DNA of 64,000 bases. Source: Ficedula albicollis (taxonomy: Eukaryota; Chordata; Aves; Passeriformes; Muscicapidae). Position numbers and translations under genes: made by a program. Shown here in pieces: positions 44,301 through 55,665 of this stretch (the first letter of the stretch is position 1; the number at the start of each line of letters is the position of its first letter). Under the pieces are notes generated by a model, which worked only from the letters and a program-made list of their open reading frames with translations, did not search any database and was not told the origin of the DNA. The DNA lies in NCBI RefSeq assembly GCF_000247815.1, contig NC_021678.1:5185026-5249025 (forward strand), in the 5' to 3' direction.

Positions 44301-45076
44301 GTCAAGAGGAAGGCAACAAAACTTGAAACTACAGTCTTAGAAGTGGAACGCGTTGACTAAAATACTTATCATTAAGCAGTAGTAAAAGGAAACTAATACC
44401 TTCCAAAATTTCCACTGACCTCCTAAAAGCCTTCACAAGACTCTTCAGATCAAAATACTAAGAATGCACTCATTATAGCCTCATCTACTTTCTAACACAG
44501 TAGAGTATTACGTTCCTAAATTGACAATACCCCTTAAACATATGCCAAAACATACTTCTTAAGGTTTTTATTTCACACCAAAAAAAGAGTAATATCAAAC
44601 AATAGCAAACAGTTGGCAGGACCTGCTATGTAACCAGTAGAATCAGGCACTATCTTCCATTTCTGTTTAGAAGACTGAAGGGCAAGTAGAAAGCACAAAC
44701 ACCAGTGTTCAAATAGGGCTTTTTCAGTTCAGACTCCAGACAGAATAAAGAAGATAAGGCCACTTCCACATGACAACTTCAGCATAATGCTGCTTAATCC
44801 TTAGCAGTGTTACATTGTAAAACCAAATTCAGGTACAAATGCGTAAGCTCCTGAGTTACCTGCAAGGTAATGAAGTCAGCTCTGTCAACGGCAAGAACCT
44901 GAAGTTACAGCACCTGGAAACTGCTGAGTTTGGCCTAATAAGACCAATGTCTAAGACTTGAGAACTTGAGTATTCACCTCACTGGTGGAGACCGAGCTAA
45001 ACCTCAAGGTAGTTATCTGGCTCTGAAGGTCTGTGTGAGCTAAATCTCAAGGTAGTTATCTGGCTCTGAAGGTCTG
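41330..45076. other. CISD1 intron 2 with a cluster of short tandem duplications
   Basis: No exon found. Tandem pairs lie at 43166-43291 (63-bp unit), 43389-43536 (74-bp unit), about 43701-43825 (62-bp unit) and 44994-45078 (43-bp unit), each nearly identical between copies. Confidence 0.65.
43166..43825. repeat. Three separate short tandem duplications in 660 bp
   Basis: Units of 63, 74 and 62 bp: AGAGGCTGCAGGTCATTG, CACTAAAGTGGACATTTAC and AACAACTGCTCTTTTTT. Each occurs exactly twice, head to tail, with zero to a few differences. Confidence 0.9.
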
Positions 45077-45856
45077 TATTATTTTAGTCTCCACACACTG
45101 GCACCTCCTAAAAAAGCTTTTAAATGTGCACCAGTGGTAAATGGACAGGATTAATCATGCAATCTGCTTTCTCTCATTACAGATCCCAGAACTACCATTA
45201 CAGATGAAGTATATACATATCAGCTACATCAGGTGTCACACATCTCCAAGATCAGATTTAAATTTGAAGTACTGTTATTGAAAGGCTAGGTTATCACTAA
45301 TTTAAGACAACTGAAGCAACCCAACTTCAAATGCAAGCAAGCTGGACCAATATTTAGGCCAGACTTTTAATTGGACAAAAATAGCAGCCTAAAGTGTGCC
45401 ACTGTGATTGCACTGGCATACACCATGTACTACTAGCAAGGTACTTTCTAAGCTTTCAACTTTCTCCAAAAGGAGGTGTTTCAGATCCTCACAGACTGTT
45501 TCCTGAGATCCTACTGCCAACAAGCCAATAGTTTTGGATAAGTCTCAGTATCAGAACAGGCAGCACGCAAAATGGTGTCTGCCATTCATGCTCATGCTCC
45601 AGACAGTTGCTCTCTTTTCAAGAGATCTTCAGAGCTACAGAAACATTTTGTCCACTGTTAGCACTAATCTGCAGACTTTACTCTAAGCATCAGCACAAAC
45701 CTGTGTATGTCTACAGATTAGAATATTGCAACATCTCAGTGCAGAATAGTTTAGGTGAAAAGAGGTTAGTTTGCCCTAAATAAAGCAGTATTAAAACAGT
45801 TTTGCTGAAAGTTGCATGCACATGAACAACACTGGATCCATTCATTCTTCTCCTAC

Positions 45857-46062
45857 CTTCTTAGACCTCCAACAACGACAGTACACAGCCTTGTCTCCCA
45901 GATCTTCCATATCAAAGGCATGGACTACCTTGGGGTTATCCTTCTGGATATGGGGATTCACCATTGCTTTAGAGCATTTGTCCTTAGAGAGAATTTTTTT
46001 GTAAGCTAGATATCCAACAGCAGCTGCTCCAGCAGCTAAGGAGACTGCAGCAATCCATTCAA
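45857..46062 (-). CDS. CISD1: CISD1 exon 2 (copy A)
   Basis: This 206-bp minus-strand exon encodes [20 protein letters not shown] (the single N-terminal transmembrane anchor), then [40 protein letters not shown] and YCRCWRSKK. The two Cys of CRC are 2Fe-2S ligands. HIQKDNPK and [20 protein letters not shown] distinguish CISD1 from CISD2. The acceptor is ATTCTAG right of 46062 and the donor is GTAGGA left of 45857. The first base of the initial Val codon must come from exon 1. Exon 1, expected to encode only about ten residues, was not identified anywhere to the right. Confidence 0.95.
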
Positions 46063-47168
46063 CTAGAATAAAAGAAAAAGAAACAAGAGACTGTTAGGTT
46101 TTGACCACAACATTTTATTAAAACTACTCGGCAGTAAATGTTTTCATGCTTGCAGCAACACCTTCTTACTTTCCAACAGGTCTTTTTGTTCTGTAGTAGT
46201 AATTCTCTAGCTTAGAAGAATATTTTCCTTTGACAGTCACCTAGTTAAAATGCTCTTTTCTATTGAACAGAGTTCTACTTCACCCAAGTCCTTTCTACAC
46301 CTGGCAGTTTTCATGGTTTTGTTTTGTTTTTCACTCTTTTATTTAGCAAACTCTGATACTAACATCAGCAGTACATTGTTTCAAAGTTTATTATTTTAGT
46401 CTCCACACACTGGCACCTCCTAAAAAAGCTTTTAAATGTGCACCAGTGGTAAATGGACAGGATTAATCATGCAATCTGCTTTCTCTCATTACAGATCCCA
46501 GAACTACCATTACAGATGAAGTATATACATATCAGCTACATCAGGTGTCACACATCTCCAAGATCAGATTTAAATTTGAAGTACTGTTATTGAAAGGCTA
46601 GGTTATCACTAATTTAAGACAACTGAAGCAACCCAACTTCAAATGCAAGCAAGCTGGACCAATATTTAGGCCAGACTTTTAATTGGACAAAAATACCAGC
46701 CTAAAGTAGGCCACTGTGATTGCACTGGCATACACCATGTACTACTAGCAAGGTACTTTCTAAGCTTTCAACTTTCTCCAAAAGGAGGTGTTTCAGATCC
46801 TCACAGACTGTTTCCTGAGATCCTACTGCCAACAAGCCAATAGTTTTGGATAAGTCTCAGTATCAGAACAGGCAGCACGCAAAATGGTGTCTGCCATTCA
46901 TGGTCATGCTCCAGACAGTTGCTCTCTTTTCAAGAGATCTTCAGAGCTACAGAAACATTTTGTCCACTGTTAGCACTAATCTGCAGACTTTACTCTAAGC
47001 ATCAGCACAAACCTGTGTATGTCTACAGATTAGAATATTGCAACATCTCAGTGCAGAATAGTTTAGGTGAAAAGAGGTTAGTTTGCCCTAAATAAAGCAA
47101 TATTAAAACAGTTTTGCTGAAAGTTGCATGCACATGAACAACACTGGATCCATTCATTCTTCTCCTAC

Positions 47169-47374
47169 CTTCTTAGACCTCCAACAACGACAGTACACAG
47201 CCTTGTCTCCCAGATCTTCCATATCAAAGGCATGGACTACCTTGGGGTTATCCTTCTGGATATGGGGATTCACCATTGCTTTAGAGCATTTGTCCTTAGA
47301 GAGAATTTTTTTGTAAGCTAGATATCCAACAGCAGCTGCTCCAGCAGCTAAGGAGACTGCAGCAATCCATTCAA
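47169..47374 (-). CDS. CISD1: CISD1 exon 2, second copy from the tandem duplication
   Basis: A base-for-base counterpart of 45857-46062, offset by 1,312 bp, with the same splice sites and an intact frame. If both copies were spliced in series, the transcript would encode the membrane anchor and the CRC segment twice. Because the exon is 206 bp, the second copy would also shift the frame, so the duplication is unlikely to be a working in-frame pair. It is more likely an uncollapsed allele in the assembly. Confidence 0.9.
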
Positions 47375-47700
47375 CTAGAATAAAAGAAAAAGAAACAAGA
47401 GACTGTTAGGTTTTGACCACAACATTTTATTACAACTACTCGGCAGTAAATGTTTTCATGCTTGCAGCAACACCTTCTTACTTTCCAACAGGTCTTTTTG
47501 TTCTGTAGTAGTAATTCTCTAGCTTAGAAGAATATTTTCCTTTGACAGTCACCTAGTTAAAATGCTCTTTTCTATTGAACAGAGTTCTACTTCACCCAAG
47601 TCCTTTCTACACCTGGCAGTTTTCATGGTTTTGTTTTGTTTTTCACTCTTTTATTTAGCAAACTCTGATACTAACATCAGTAGTACATTGTTTCAAAGTT

Positions 47701-50700
47701 CAGCATATTAAACCAGGTGTAAGTACATCCTGTAGCAGCAAAACAAATATGTTGTTTGTTTCAGTTGCAAGTAACTCATTAAAGAACAGTCAGCACAAGC
47801 AACCCAAAAACGGGTTTCTCCCCAAAAGGTATGGGCACTGAGTAGCTTTAATAAAATCTTGTAACTAAAAAACCTAAAACCAGTTGTTTAGCAATGAGAA
47901 GATTATTAAATATATTACCACCAGTAACAAAAGCCATCTTAGATTAAATCCCTACTATGGTATAAAAGAAAGAACAAGGATCCAAAAATATTATATTTAA
48001 GAATAATAGCACACATTTAACTAAATTGTCTTGAATCTCTGCAAAACAACTTTAATTTAAAAAATCCTCTTGCCACCACTTCTCATCCTCACTTTTCCTC
48101 CCTTTATTTACCGATAAAATTCTTGCAGTCTTTCTTAGTACAATGTCCATTCCTGCAAGAAGTTTTCTATATATTTGTGGGTCTACTGCTTTCTCTCTGC
48201 TTCATTAAAATATGCTGGACTTTGGCTCAAAGGTTACAGTTGCAGCACCAGGTCCAGTTGTTTTCTCTCAGAATAACAAGTGATTGCTCTTTCTTTGCTT
48301 TTTATCCACCACTGCTACATATGCATGTACCTCAAGCTCTGTTTACAGACAAATAAAACAGGAATTCAAGTTTTAGCACATTTACAGAACTTAGTAAAAT
48401 TACAACGGTCTCCAGTTGGGAATTTCTATCCTGTCCTATTTTTAATTGGATTTGTAAGATGCCAAGCCAGATGATATCTGTGGAGCAAGAGACATCACTA
48501 TGTCCAAGTCTAGGAAGAAACAAAAGCCTTCCTTAGTTCTTGCTACTTTCCATGACCAACTGACTTGCTGTATTTACACTTGGACTAAAAGTATCAAGGT
48601 TTTCTGTCCCTGTTCCACAGACCTTCCTAAATCTGGATCAAGCCCTTTCCTCAGCTAAAATACTGTGTTAGCTCATAGGCACCACACTGATCCACTGTAT
48701 CTGGCTGTAGCAACATGTGAAGTTAGACAGCTCTCTGTACAGTGTCTGCAGCCCTCTAAGATCAGGGAAGGCAGGCCCTCTTTTAGAGTCTTACTGAAGG
48801 AGTAAAAGACGCAGAAATCCTTCAGAGTTCATTTTCTTAGTAAATGACACAGAAGAGACCAACATACACTGAGACCTGCCCTGGTAATGAATGACAAACC
48901 CTTCCTGTAACAGTAAGGTGGTATTAAGACACAGGCAGGCATGCTTCTCTGCTCCCCAGCTCCTTAAAAGAATAAAAACCTCAGAGACCATGTTTGGAAT
49001 ACTGTGTTTTATATCCATCCAGTGAGTTCTCTCACCCTTTATTCCCCAGAGTAACGCATTAATTTTAATAAAGAAGGAAATTAAATTTTTAAAAGGGTGC
49101 TATTAAAATCTGCATTAATTTACCACAACAGCCCAAACTAATCAAAGGAACAGCTACAGTTTAAATCCAAGACAGGAGCTCTCCCAAGAAAAGCCACTGC
49201 AGCACCCCTGCCCTGTCTCACTTGAGCAGGCCTGCAACAGGGAGGAGGTGCTCAGCAACCTCAGAGACCTGCTGGGTCTGACAACTTTGAAGTGACCCCT
49301 GATGAAATGTCAAATGCAGCTACAACAGCAAAAGCAAAACCAAGGGACTGCTCATTGCACGGCTTTTGGGGAAGCAGCAATTGCAAGGATTGCCCAAGCT
49401 GCTACCAATGCACTGCCAATGGTCCAAATCTTCACCCACATTTTAAGTGATAAGGGGACAGGGGGACCATATCCATTCCCTTATGAAATCTAAGGAGAAA
49501 GAGTGACTTTAATGAAGACCACAGTTGGCGCCTGTAACTGAAGCACCCTTTAAGGTACTGCACTTCAAGGAAGCTGATCTTCACTTGTACCTATCCAAAA
49601 GTCCAAGACAACTAAGCAAACAAGAAGAGGAAAAAAAATTGATAATGTTCCTGTGACTCTCTACAAGCAAGAAAAGTCTGCACTAAAATTCAGCAGCACG
49701 TTCAGAAGAGCTGAGTGCAGAGTTCTGCACATCTGCAGCCAACTCAGATCCCTCTGACATCTCTTGGGCCATCCCCCATAACTGTGCACATCAGATCCAG
49801 CCCAGCAAGCAGAGATCATGAATTAAATCATCATCTCATCTTGCAGTGATCCTCTACCTCTTCTCCCAAGAGCCAGAGTCATCCTTTACGCACACAGGTA
49901 AGCTGTATATATATATCAACAGCTTTAGGTATTTTTTCTTTATATAATAGAGGAATGTCTTTTCTGTATTACCTTTTTTTATCACTTCCCTGGAGCGACT
50001 TTGCTTTTCCCCTTTCAGGATGGAAAATTGTATCAACGAATAATGCAGTAAATCCAAACATTTACAGCAGTCTTATTCTTTAAATTCTATAATTACCTTA
50101 ATAAATATAATTAAAATTTAGAAGAAATATTTGAATTTATTCAATAGACTCCCTGTAAATCATCCTACAGGATTTCAGAGGCATTAGGTTTTGTCTTGTT
50201 TCACACACAGATCTGGAAAAGCTGGAATACCCATTTAATCTTTCTAAGTTAACCAAAAAATGCACCCAGAAGAACACTTCTAATTTTAAATACTCTGAAC
50301 TGTTTCAAAAGACCTCTGGTGCCAATTCAACAGTTTGCTGCCAAACTCTTAAGGTCATGCATGACGCATCTGTTAAGAGAGTGACACTGATGTGGAATGT
50401 CAAGGGGGTTTTATTTCTTCTTAAAATAAAAAGCAGCAGGAGCAACTTCAAAGTTATAATGAAAGAACTCCCAATCCTGATATAATACCAAACTACAGTG
50501 TTACAAGGTAAGACAAAACTGGCCTGTGTAACATGGCAGAAAAAACTGGTTTTCTGTTATAAGCACTAAGCAATGGAAAAAGGTTTGGCTAAAACTCCAG
50601 AAAAATTAACACACACAGGAGAGAAGAGATGGCAAGAGAGACGGAAAGAAGGAAACAAATTTAAAGAATAAAGTCCAAGGAGAGCAGGCAGAGCACAGAA

Positions 50701-52589
50701 GTAAACAAAAAAAATCAAAGATAAGAATGGCAATGAGACACAGATAGGGATTTATTCTCTTCTGTACTCTTTCGACATATCCTAATGAAAGAGATTTAGA
50801 TCAAAGTTTCTCCTCTCTTCTTTCTCTAAGCATCTTGAACATTGTTCTGGATGTTTCCAGACCTACACTACAGAGGGATTTTTTGGATTTGCTAGAGAGC
50901 TCCTAGAGACTTTATCCACAGCAAAATGCACATTTACCATCTGCAATTGAGAAGTTCCCTAAGAAAGTGAAGCGGTCTTGCCTCTCCATTCTTGTTAAGA
51001 ACCCAGATAAATTTACATTCTAGCAACTATCAATATTATGGGGAAGAACTACACCCTGACAAAATTAGTCCAAGACCACCCTAACAGGCAATATTCAAGT
51101 TACCTCTGCTGCTTAGAAAATGTTTACATTTTAAAATTTATGTTATTCAGAAGTCATAGAGTAATAACGTCAGAAATGAAAAACTGTATTTTATGTCTTC
51201 AGAAGTCCTTGTAACTTTCAAGCATTTTTTTCTCCTCATTTTGTTGCCAATAAAGAGACTATTACTGTGCAAGGTTATTCAAGACAGTCCAGGAGTGTCA
51301 CTATCCACAACAAAAGGAATGCTGGAGAAACACATGCTATTCACTTACTGAAGAGTCATCCAGGATAACTGGATGCACAAAAAGCCTAACAGTAAAAACC
51401 AAGCAGTCCAGCCAACAAAATTACTTTTACCACTCCATAGCATCCACAAAAAATGAGATTATGACTGGCAGGTTTAATTTAAGTGAAGAAAGATTGTTGG
51501 ATTTCACCAATAAGCAGTAAAAAGACAAGTCACCGTGATCAGATCTGTAATTAGTCACACCTGCAAACAACCACACCTCTCAGACAAAAAGCATTAGGTG
51601 TGTTACTCACTGCCTTCCAAAGGGCACACATGCACAGAAGCAATTAACTCCCCCACTGCTACCACGAATTAAATCTCACAAAAATACGGTAATTTTCTGG
51701 TGTCTAGTTTTCAGCAGAGAATAAATTATTTTCAAAATTCATCAGCCTGAGACACATGCCAGCTGGAGGAAGAACTGTAACATGCCAATCACAAGGCACT
51801 GATCAAGTTTAATCTCTTCAGAAATCACAAAAACTTAATGCTGTCTCCTAAAAAGAGCACCCTCCAGACTGGTCCTATCAGATGCTCCTGTGCTTTCCTT
51901 AGATAATGAGGATATTTTCAGTTTGTTTAGGATCATGTTCTTCTCCCATCTCCACTGAGTTTTTCTGCTTAATTCCTAGTGTCTAGGAACTGGTCTAATT
52001 CTTGCAAGATTATAAATGACAGCAAGCTGCCATTGGAAACATAACCTGCAAGTTATTACCAAGGCATCCTGAGGGCTTTGGTTATTTAAATTAGCATAGC
52101 CTTCCATCACTGCAACCCATTGTAGACGAATATATTTACCACTATCCTCCCCCACCCCTCGCCCATTCTAGACTAATATATTTACCACTATCCTCCCCCA
52201 CCCCTCGAAAAAAAACCCAAACCATCTGCCCGCTAAATTAAGGGCATAAACCATGAGCAGCTTTGCAAGTGGAAACCAGTCCTGCACGTGAAGCTCATTT
52301 TTTAGAGAAAATTAGGTAATTCACCTCTCTGTCCTATCCTCCACCCGGCCCAACTCTTTCGTCCTGTCTGGTTGTGAAACAGCATTCAAAGCACACAACG
52401 GTATCTCAGGCACGATTCAAGTTAATCATTACACAACGCAAATGTCACCGTTACATCCACTGCACAGTATCGGGCATTGAGAGCCAGCCAAAACCTTTGA
52501 AATGTACAGGTTTTCACGAAATTTTCACTCAAACAGGTGGAAAGACAAAAATAAAACAGCGGTGTCCGAAACGGGCTGTCCACACTACA
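47701..52589. other. CISD1 intron 1/upstream sequence, nothing recognised
   Basis: AT-rich non-coding DNA with a short TA-rich tract near 49.9 kb and a 46-bp tandem pair at about 52129-52208 (TATATTTACCACTATCCTCC). No exon found on either strand. If CISD1 is contiguous, this is its first intron. Confidence 0.5.
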
Positions 52590-52943
52590 GGCAAAAGCCG
52601 GCGGGCGGCCGAGCCCGCTGCCAGGGCCGAAGCTCCCGCAAGAGCCTGGAGCGGAGCTCGGCAGCGCCGGGCCCTCGCACCGCAGTGGGGTGGGACGGGG
52701 GAAAGCGGACCCCTCCGGCCGAGCCACCGCGGCGCGTCCCCCCCTCGCTGGCCGCAGCAGGGGTTTTAACGATGAGCGGACCCCACCGGCCGCTCCCAGA
52801 CCCACCGCATCCCGCCGGGACGGCGGCGTGGGAGCCCGCCATCTTGCCCCAGGGGTCCAGCGGGACGCGAGGCGGAGCCGCCGTGCAAGGGGCGACCCCC
52901 GTGCTGCCCGCGCGCCGTCCCGCGCCCCCAACCCTGCCCCGCC

Positions 52944-53114
52944 CCTAGGGCCGGCTGGCAGATCAAACTCCCCGGCAGCCATACCCCGCACGCCGCAGTT
53001 CGCTCCCGGCCCCATCACTCCCGCTCCCGACTCCGCACCGCGCACGCGCCGCTGCCCAAGATGGCCGCGGGGCCGCCCCTTAAAGGCCTCCCGGCAAGAA
53101 GCTGGGGGCGAGCT

Positions 53115-53168
<54 letters not shown>

Positions 53169-53335
53169 TAGGGCCGGCTGGCAGATCAAACTCCCCGGCA
53201 GCCATACCCCGCACGCCGCAGTTCGCTCCCGGCCCCATCACTCCCGCTCCCGACTCCGCACCGCGCACGCGCCGCTGCCCAAGATGGCCGCGGGGCCGCC
53301 CCTTAAAGGCCTCCCGGCAAGAAGCTGGGGGAGAG
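52944..53335. repeat. Direct repeat of about 170 bp flanking a poly-G run
   Basis: Copy A (52944-53114) and copy B (53167-53335) share CCTAGGGCCGGCTGGCAGAT through to AAGAAGCTGGGGG. They are separated only by the 52-bp poly-G block. Near identity plus the homopolymer spacer suggests the same sequence was placed twice during gap closure. Confidence 0.92.
53115..53166. other. Poly-G block, 52 bp
   Basis: A pure G run between the two copies of the 170-bp direct repeat. Same type of block as at 22.5, 27.2 and 55.5 kb. Confidence 0.9.
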
Positions 53336-53560
53336 CTGGAAGTCGTGGGATGTGCGGGATGGCGCTGCGGAGAGGAGGAAGGAGGAGGGCCGTCACTGAC
53401 CTGATACCCGGCACGGGGCTCTCAAGGAGGCCTCCGCAGCTGTCAAATGGTTGTCGGGCACCGCTGTGCAGACACTGGCTCGGCGCGGCCGGGGGGTGCA
53501 GACACTGGCTCGGCGCGGCCCCGCCGTTCTCTTCTTGCGGTGCTGCCAGACCCCAACAGC

Positions 53561-54029
53561 TCTGCAAAACGCTTAGGACAGATCCCTGTATGAGCCCTCT
53601 CCTGTGTAGTTGGGGAAAGACGAAGCCGAAAAGTGATATCCTCCGAGTGACAGCCACCTCGAACCCCATAAGCTAGGGCATTGATGTGAGAATTACTATT
53701 CTTTACTTTTAAAAAGTATTACCGAAATTCTGTACCTGATTAAGGACTCTGGGACCTCGTTTATGGCTGGACTTGATAGGAAAGATGTGACTTTACAAAC
53801 ATGGGTGAGGGTATGGGTGTTAGCATCTTTGAAATACGTCTTAATGTCTCTACCAACTTGTTACAGAACCCAGACAGTTTGACTCCTGAAACAGAAAAAT
53901 GGGTCACAGTACACGTCCGACTTTCTGAGCTTTGGGGGAAAACTACTTACATGTCCTGGTTTGAAGGGCAGGTGTCTGCCAATGAAGTACATGCCTGACT
54001 TTCTGAGCTTTGGGGGAAAACTACTTACA
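53561..54029. other. Transition sequence with 78-bp tandem duplication
   Basis: Non-coding. GACTTTCTGAGCTTTGGGGG begins at 53919 and again at 53997 (78-bp unit). The duplicated unit includes the first bases of the adjoining LTR terminus. Confidence 0.6.
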
Positions 54030-54905
54030 TGTCCTGGTTTGAAGGGCAGGTGTCTGCCAATGAAGGCAGAAGCTTCTCTTTGAAATGGAGAATGTAAACC
54101 CCCTTCCTCCAAATTATTATTGTAATTTTGAAATTAAGGGGCTCTCAGGCAAAGATATGGAAATTAGGAATAACAGTTCTTTACTAGGAAAATTAAAATA
54201 GAAATGCAGTATTACAAAGAACAATCCCAACCCTGACCAAGAGTCAGAATACAACCTGACACCCTGTCAGGGTGTTGGTAGCAGTCCCATTAAATGCTGG
54301 CTACAGTCCTCCTGTGGTGGCAGATGTGGTTCAGCTGGAGCAGTGCTCCTGTAGAAGGTGCAATTTTCCTCTGAAGGTCCAGGGATGATGTGGAGGAGGT
54401 CCAGTTTTCCTCTGGAATCCAATGGAAAGGAGGTAACTTGCTGTCCAAAATCTCAGGTTTTTATCTAGATAGGAATGGCTTGGCTCTTCCCCCTGGCTGG
54501 AGCATCTCCCAATAGGATGATGTAATTTTATCAGTCATACAGTGGGACTTAATGGCCCATTAGCAGATTATATATTCCTGAAGGGAGGATGGGTTGTGGA
54601 AAAGATAAAGATGATTGCCCCACCTAGTCTTAAAGATTAGCAGATTAGTATTTGCCACAGAGACAAGGAATCAGTACCCCACCCGGCTTCAACAGATGGT
54701 GATGGAATACACATTTCTGGCCACATCAACCCAACACAGTATACAAGGGGGGAGTATGTCGTAGGCGGTTCGGGAAGATTGCACCTTCGTAGTACCTCAG
54801 CCGATGGGGAAAGGCAGAGAGCAACATGCAGCCGGAGTTCAGGATAAAAGGAGGCTGCGCCCTCCAAAGCCTTGAGAGAGAAAACGCTGCGGTCGTGGTT
54901 CATGG
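54030..54905 (-). mobile_element. LTR retrotransposon fragment(s), minus orientation
   Basis: The plus strand starts TGTCCTGGTTTGAAGGGCAG. Reverse complemented, this reads ...GACACCTGCCCTTCAAACCAGGACA, the same 3' terminus seen in the LTRs at 22.1 and 34.6 kb. The body is AT-rich and continues to about 54.9 kb, where CCACCCGGCTTCAACAGATG and a GC-rich segment suggest either the 5' part of the same LTR or a second nested element. No matching TSD was found, so the right boundary is tentative. Confidence 0.6.
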
Positions 54906-55109
54906 TTGCAAATTCCCCAGGCTTGTATCAGGTGTTTACTTAGGCCCTAGGAAAATGGTGCTGTATAAACATTTCTAGACAGAACTGTTAAATGACAGCT
55001 TAATACTAATATGCATTCTTTTACCGAAACTCTCTTACAATCCTCCTTCAGTGTGCTGGAATATATTAAAGGATTATAGAAATAAAACAAACTAACTTGT
55101 TTAATCTAG

Positions 55110-55220
<111 letters not shown>

Positions 55221-55404
55221 TGAGTATAACAGACATAATTGTGTGTGTGGTACTTGCAGATGGCTATGTGCTATGCACCTTCAATATTAATTTTAGCAAT
55301 ACTGTTTTCCTAGATTTCTACAGGATTAGCTCTTTAAATATCAAGAATAGCGATGGCAAGTAGAAAACTGTAGGCATACACAACTGTCGGTAGCTAATTT
55401 TTTT

Positions 55405-55485
55405 GTACTTAGTTACATAAAACCTTCAAGTTTTTGTGTAACATCTTAGATTTATTGCATGAAAAATTATTTTCCCAAATATGAG

Positions 55486-55539
<54 letters not shown>

Positions 55540-55665
55540 GAAAAATTATTTTCCCAAATATGAGTTGGGGCTCTTCCGATCTGTACTTAGTTACATAAAA
55601 CCTTCAAGTTTTTGTGTAACATCTTAGATTTATTGCATGAAAAATTATTTTCCCAAATATGAGTT
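55405..55665. repeat. 83-bp duplication around poly-G and an Illumina-adapter remnant
   Basis: Copy A is 55405-55487 and copy B is 55583-55665, both running from GTACTTAGTTACATAAAACC to CCAAATATGAGTT. Between them lie 51 G (55488-55538), a third partial copy of the end of the unit (55539-55567), two G, and GCTCTTCCGATCT (55570-55582). The 13-mer equals the 3' end of the standard Illumina TruSeq adapter. Confidence 0.93.
55488..55538. other. Poly-G block, 51 bp
   Basis: A pure G run directly after the 83-bp copy A and close to the adapter-like 13-mer. This supports a sequencing read-through origin. Confidence 0.93.

Larger units (their letters stand above)
45077..47700. repeat. 1,312-bp tandem duplication carrying CISD1 exon 2
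   Basis: Copy A is 45077-46388 and copy B is 46389-47700, joined with no spacer. Differences seen by eye are few: AATAGCAGCC/AATACCAGCC, AAGTGTGCC/AAGTAGGCC, TCATGCTCATG/TCATGGTCATG, AAGCAGTATT/AAGCAATATT, AAAACTACTCGG/ACAACTACTCGG and CATCAGCAG/CATCAGTAG. This is roughly 0.5 percent, the level expected between two alleles. Confidence 0.95.
52590..53560. promoter_or_regulatory. CpG-rich block, likely promoter of CISD1 (or of UBE2D1)
   Basis: About 1 kb of CpG-dense sequence with multiple AAGATGG-type YY1-like motifs (for example CCAAGATGGCCGCGG at about 53057 and its copy at about 53280). Position and composition fit the 5' end of CISD1 on the minus strand. However, its short first coding exon (about ten residues before VEWIAAV) was not recognised. 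A plus-strand frame starting MALRRGGRRRA near 53.36 kb does not match UBE2D1 or TFAM. Contains a 30-bp tandem repeat at about 53466-53525. Confidence 0.55.

Noticed and set aside
45812..46009. Plus-strand frames over CISD1 exon 2 (and their copies at 47.1 kb)
   Set aside because: They are antisense shadows of the real minus-strand exon, which has matching splice sites and a conserved protein sequence.
53357..53460. Frame starting MALRRGGRRRA considered as the start of UBE2D1 or TFAM
   Set aside because: UBE2D1 begins MALKRIQKEL and the resemblance stops after four residues. No suitable splice donor in the right phase was seen.
52422..53676. 255- and 328-codon frames in the CpG-rich block at 52.4-53.7 kb
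   Set aside because: Composition-driven open frames in GC-rich DNA with low-complexity Arg/Pro/Gly translation, a poly-G run and a duplicated segment. No similarity to CISD1, UBE2D1 or TFAM.
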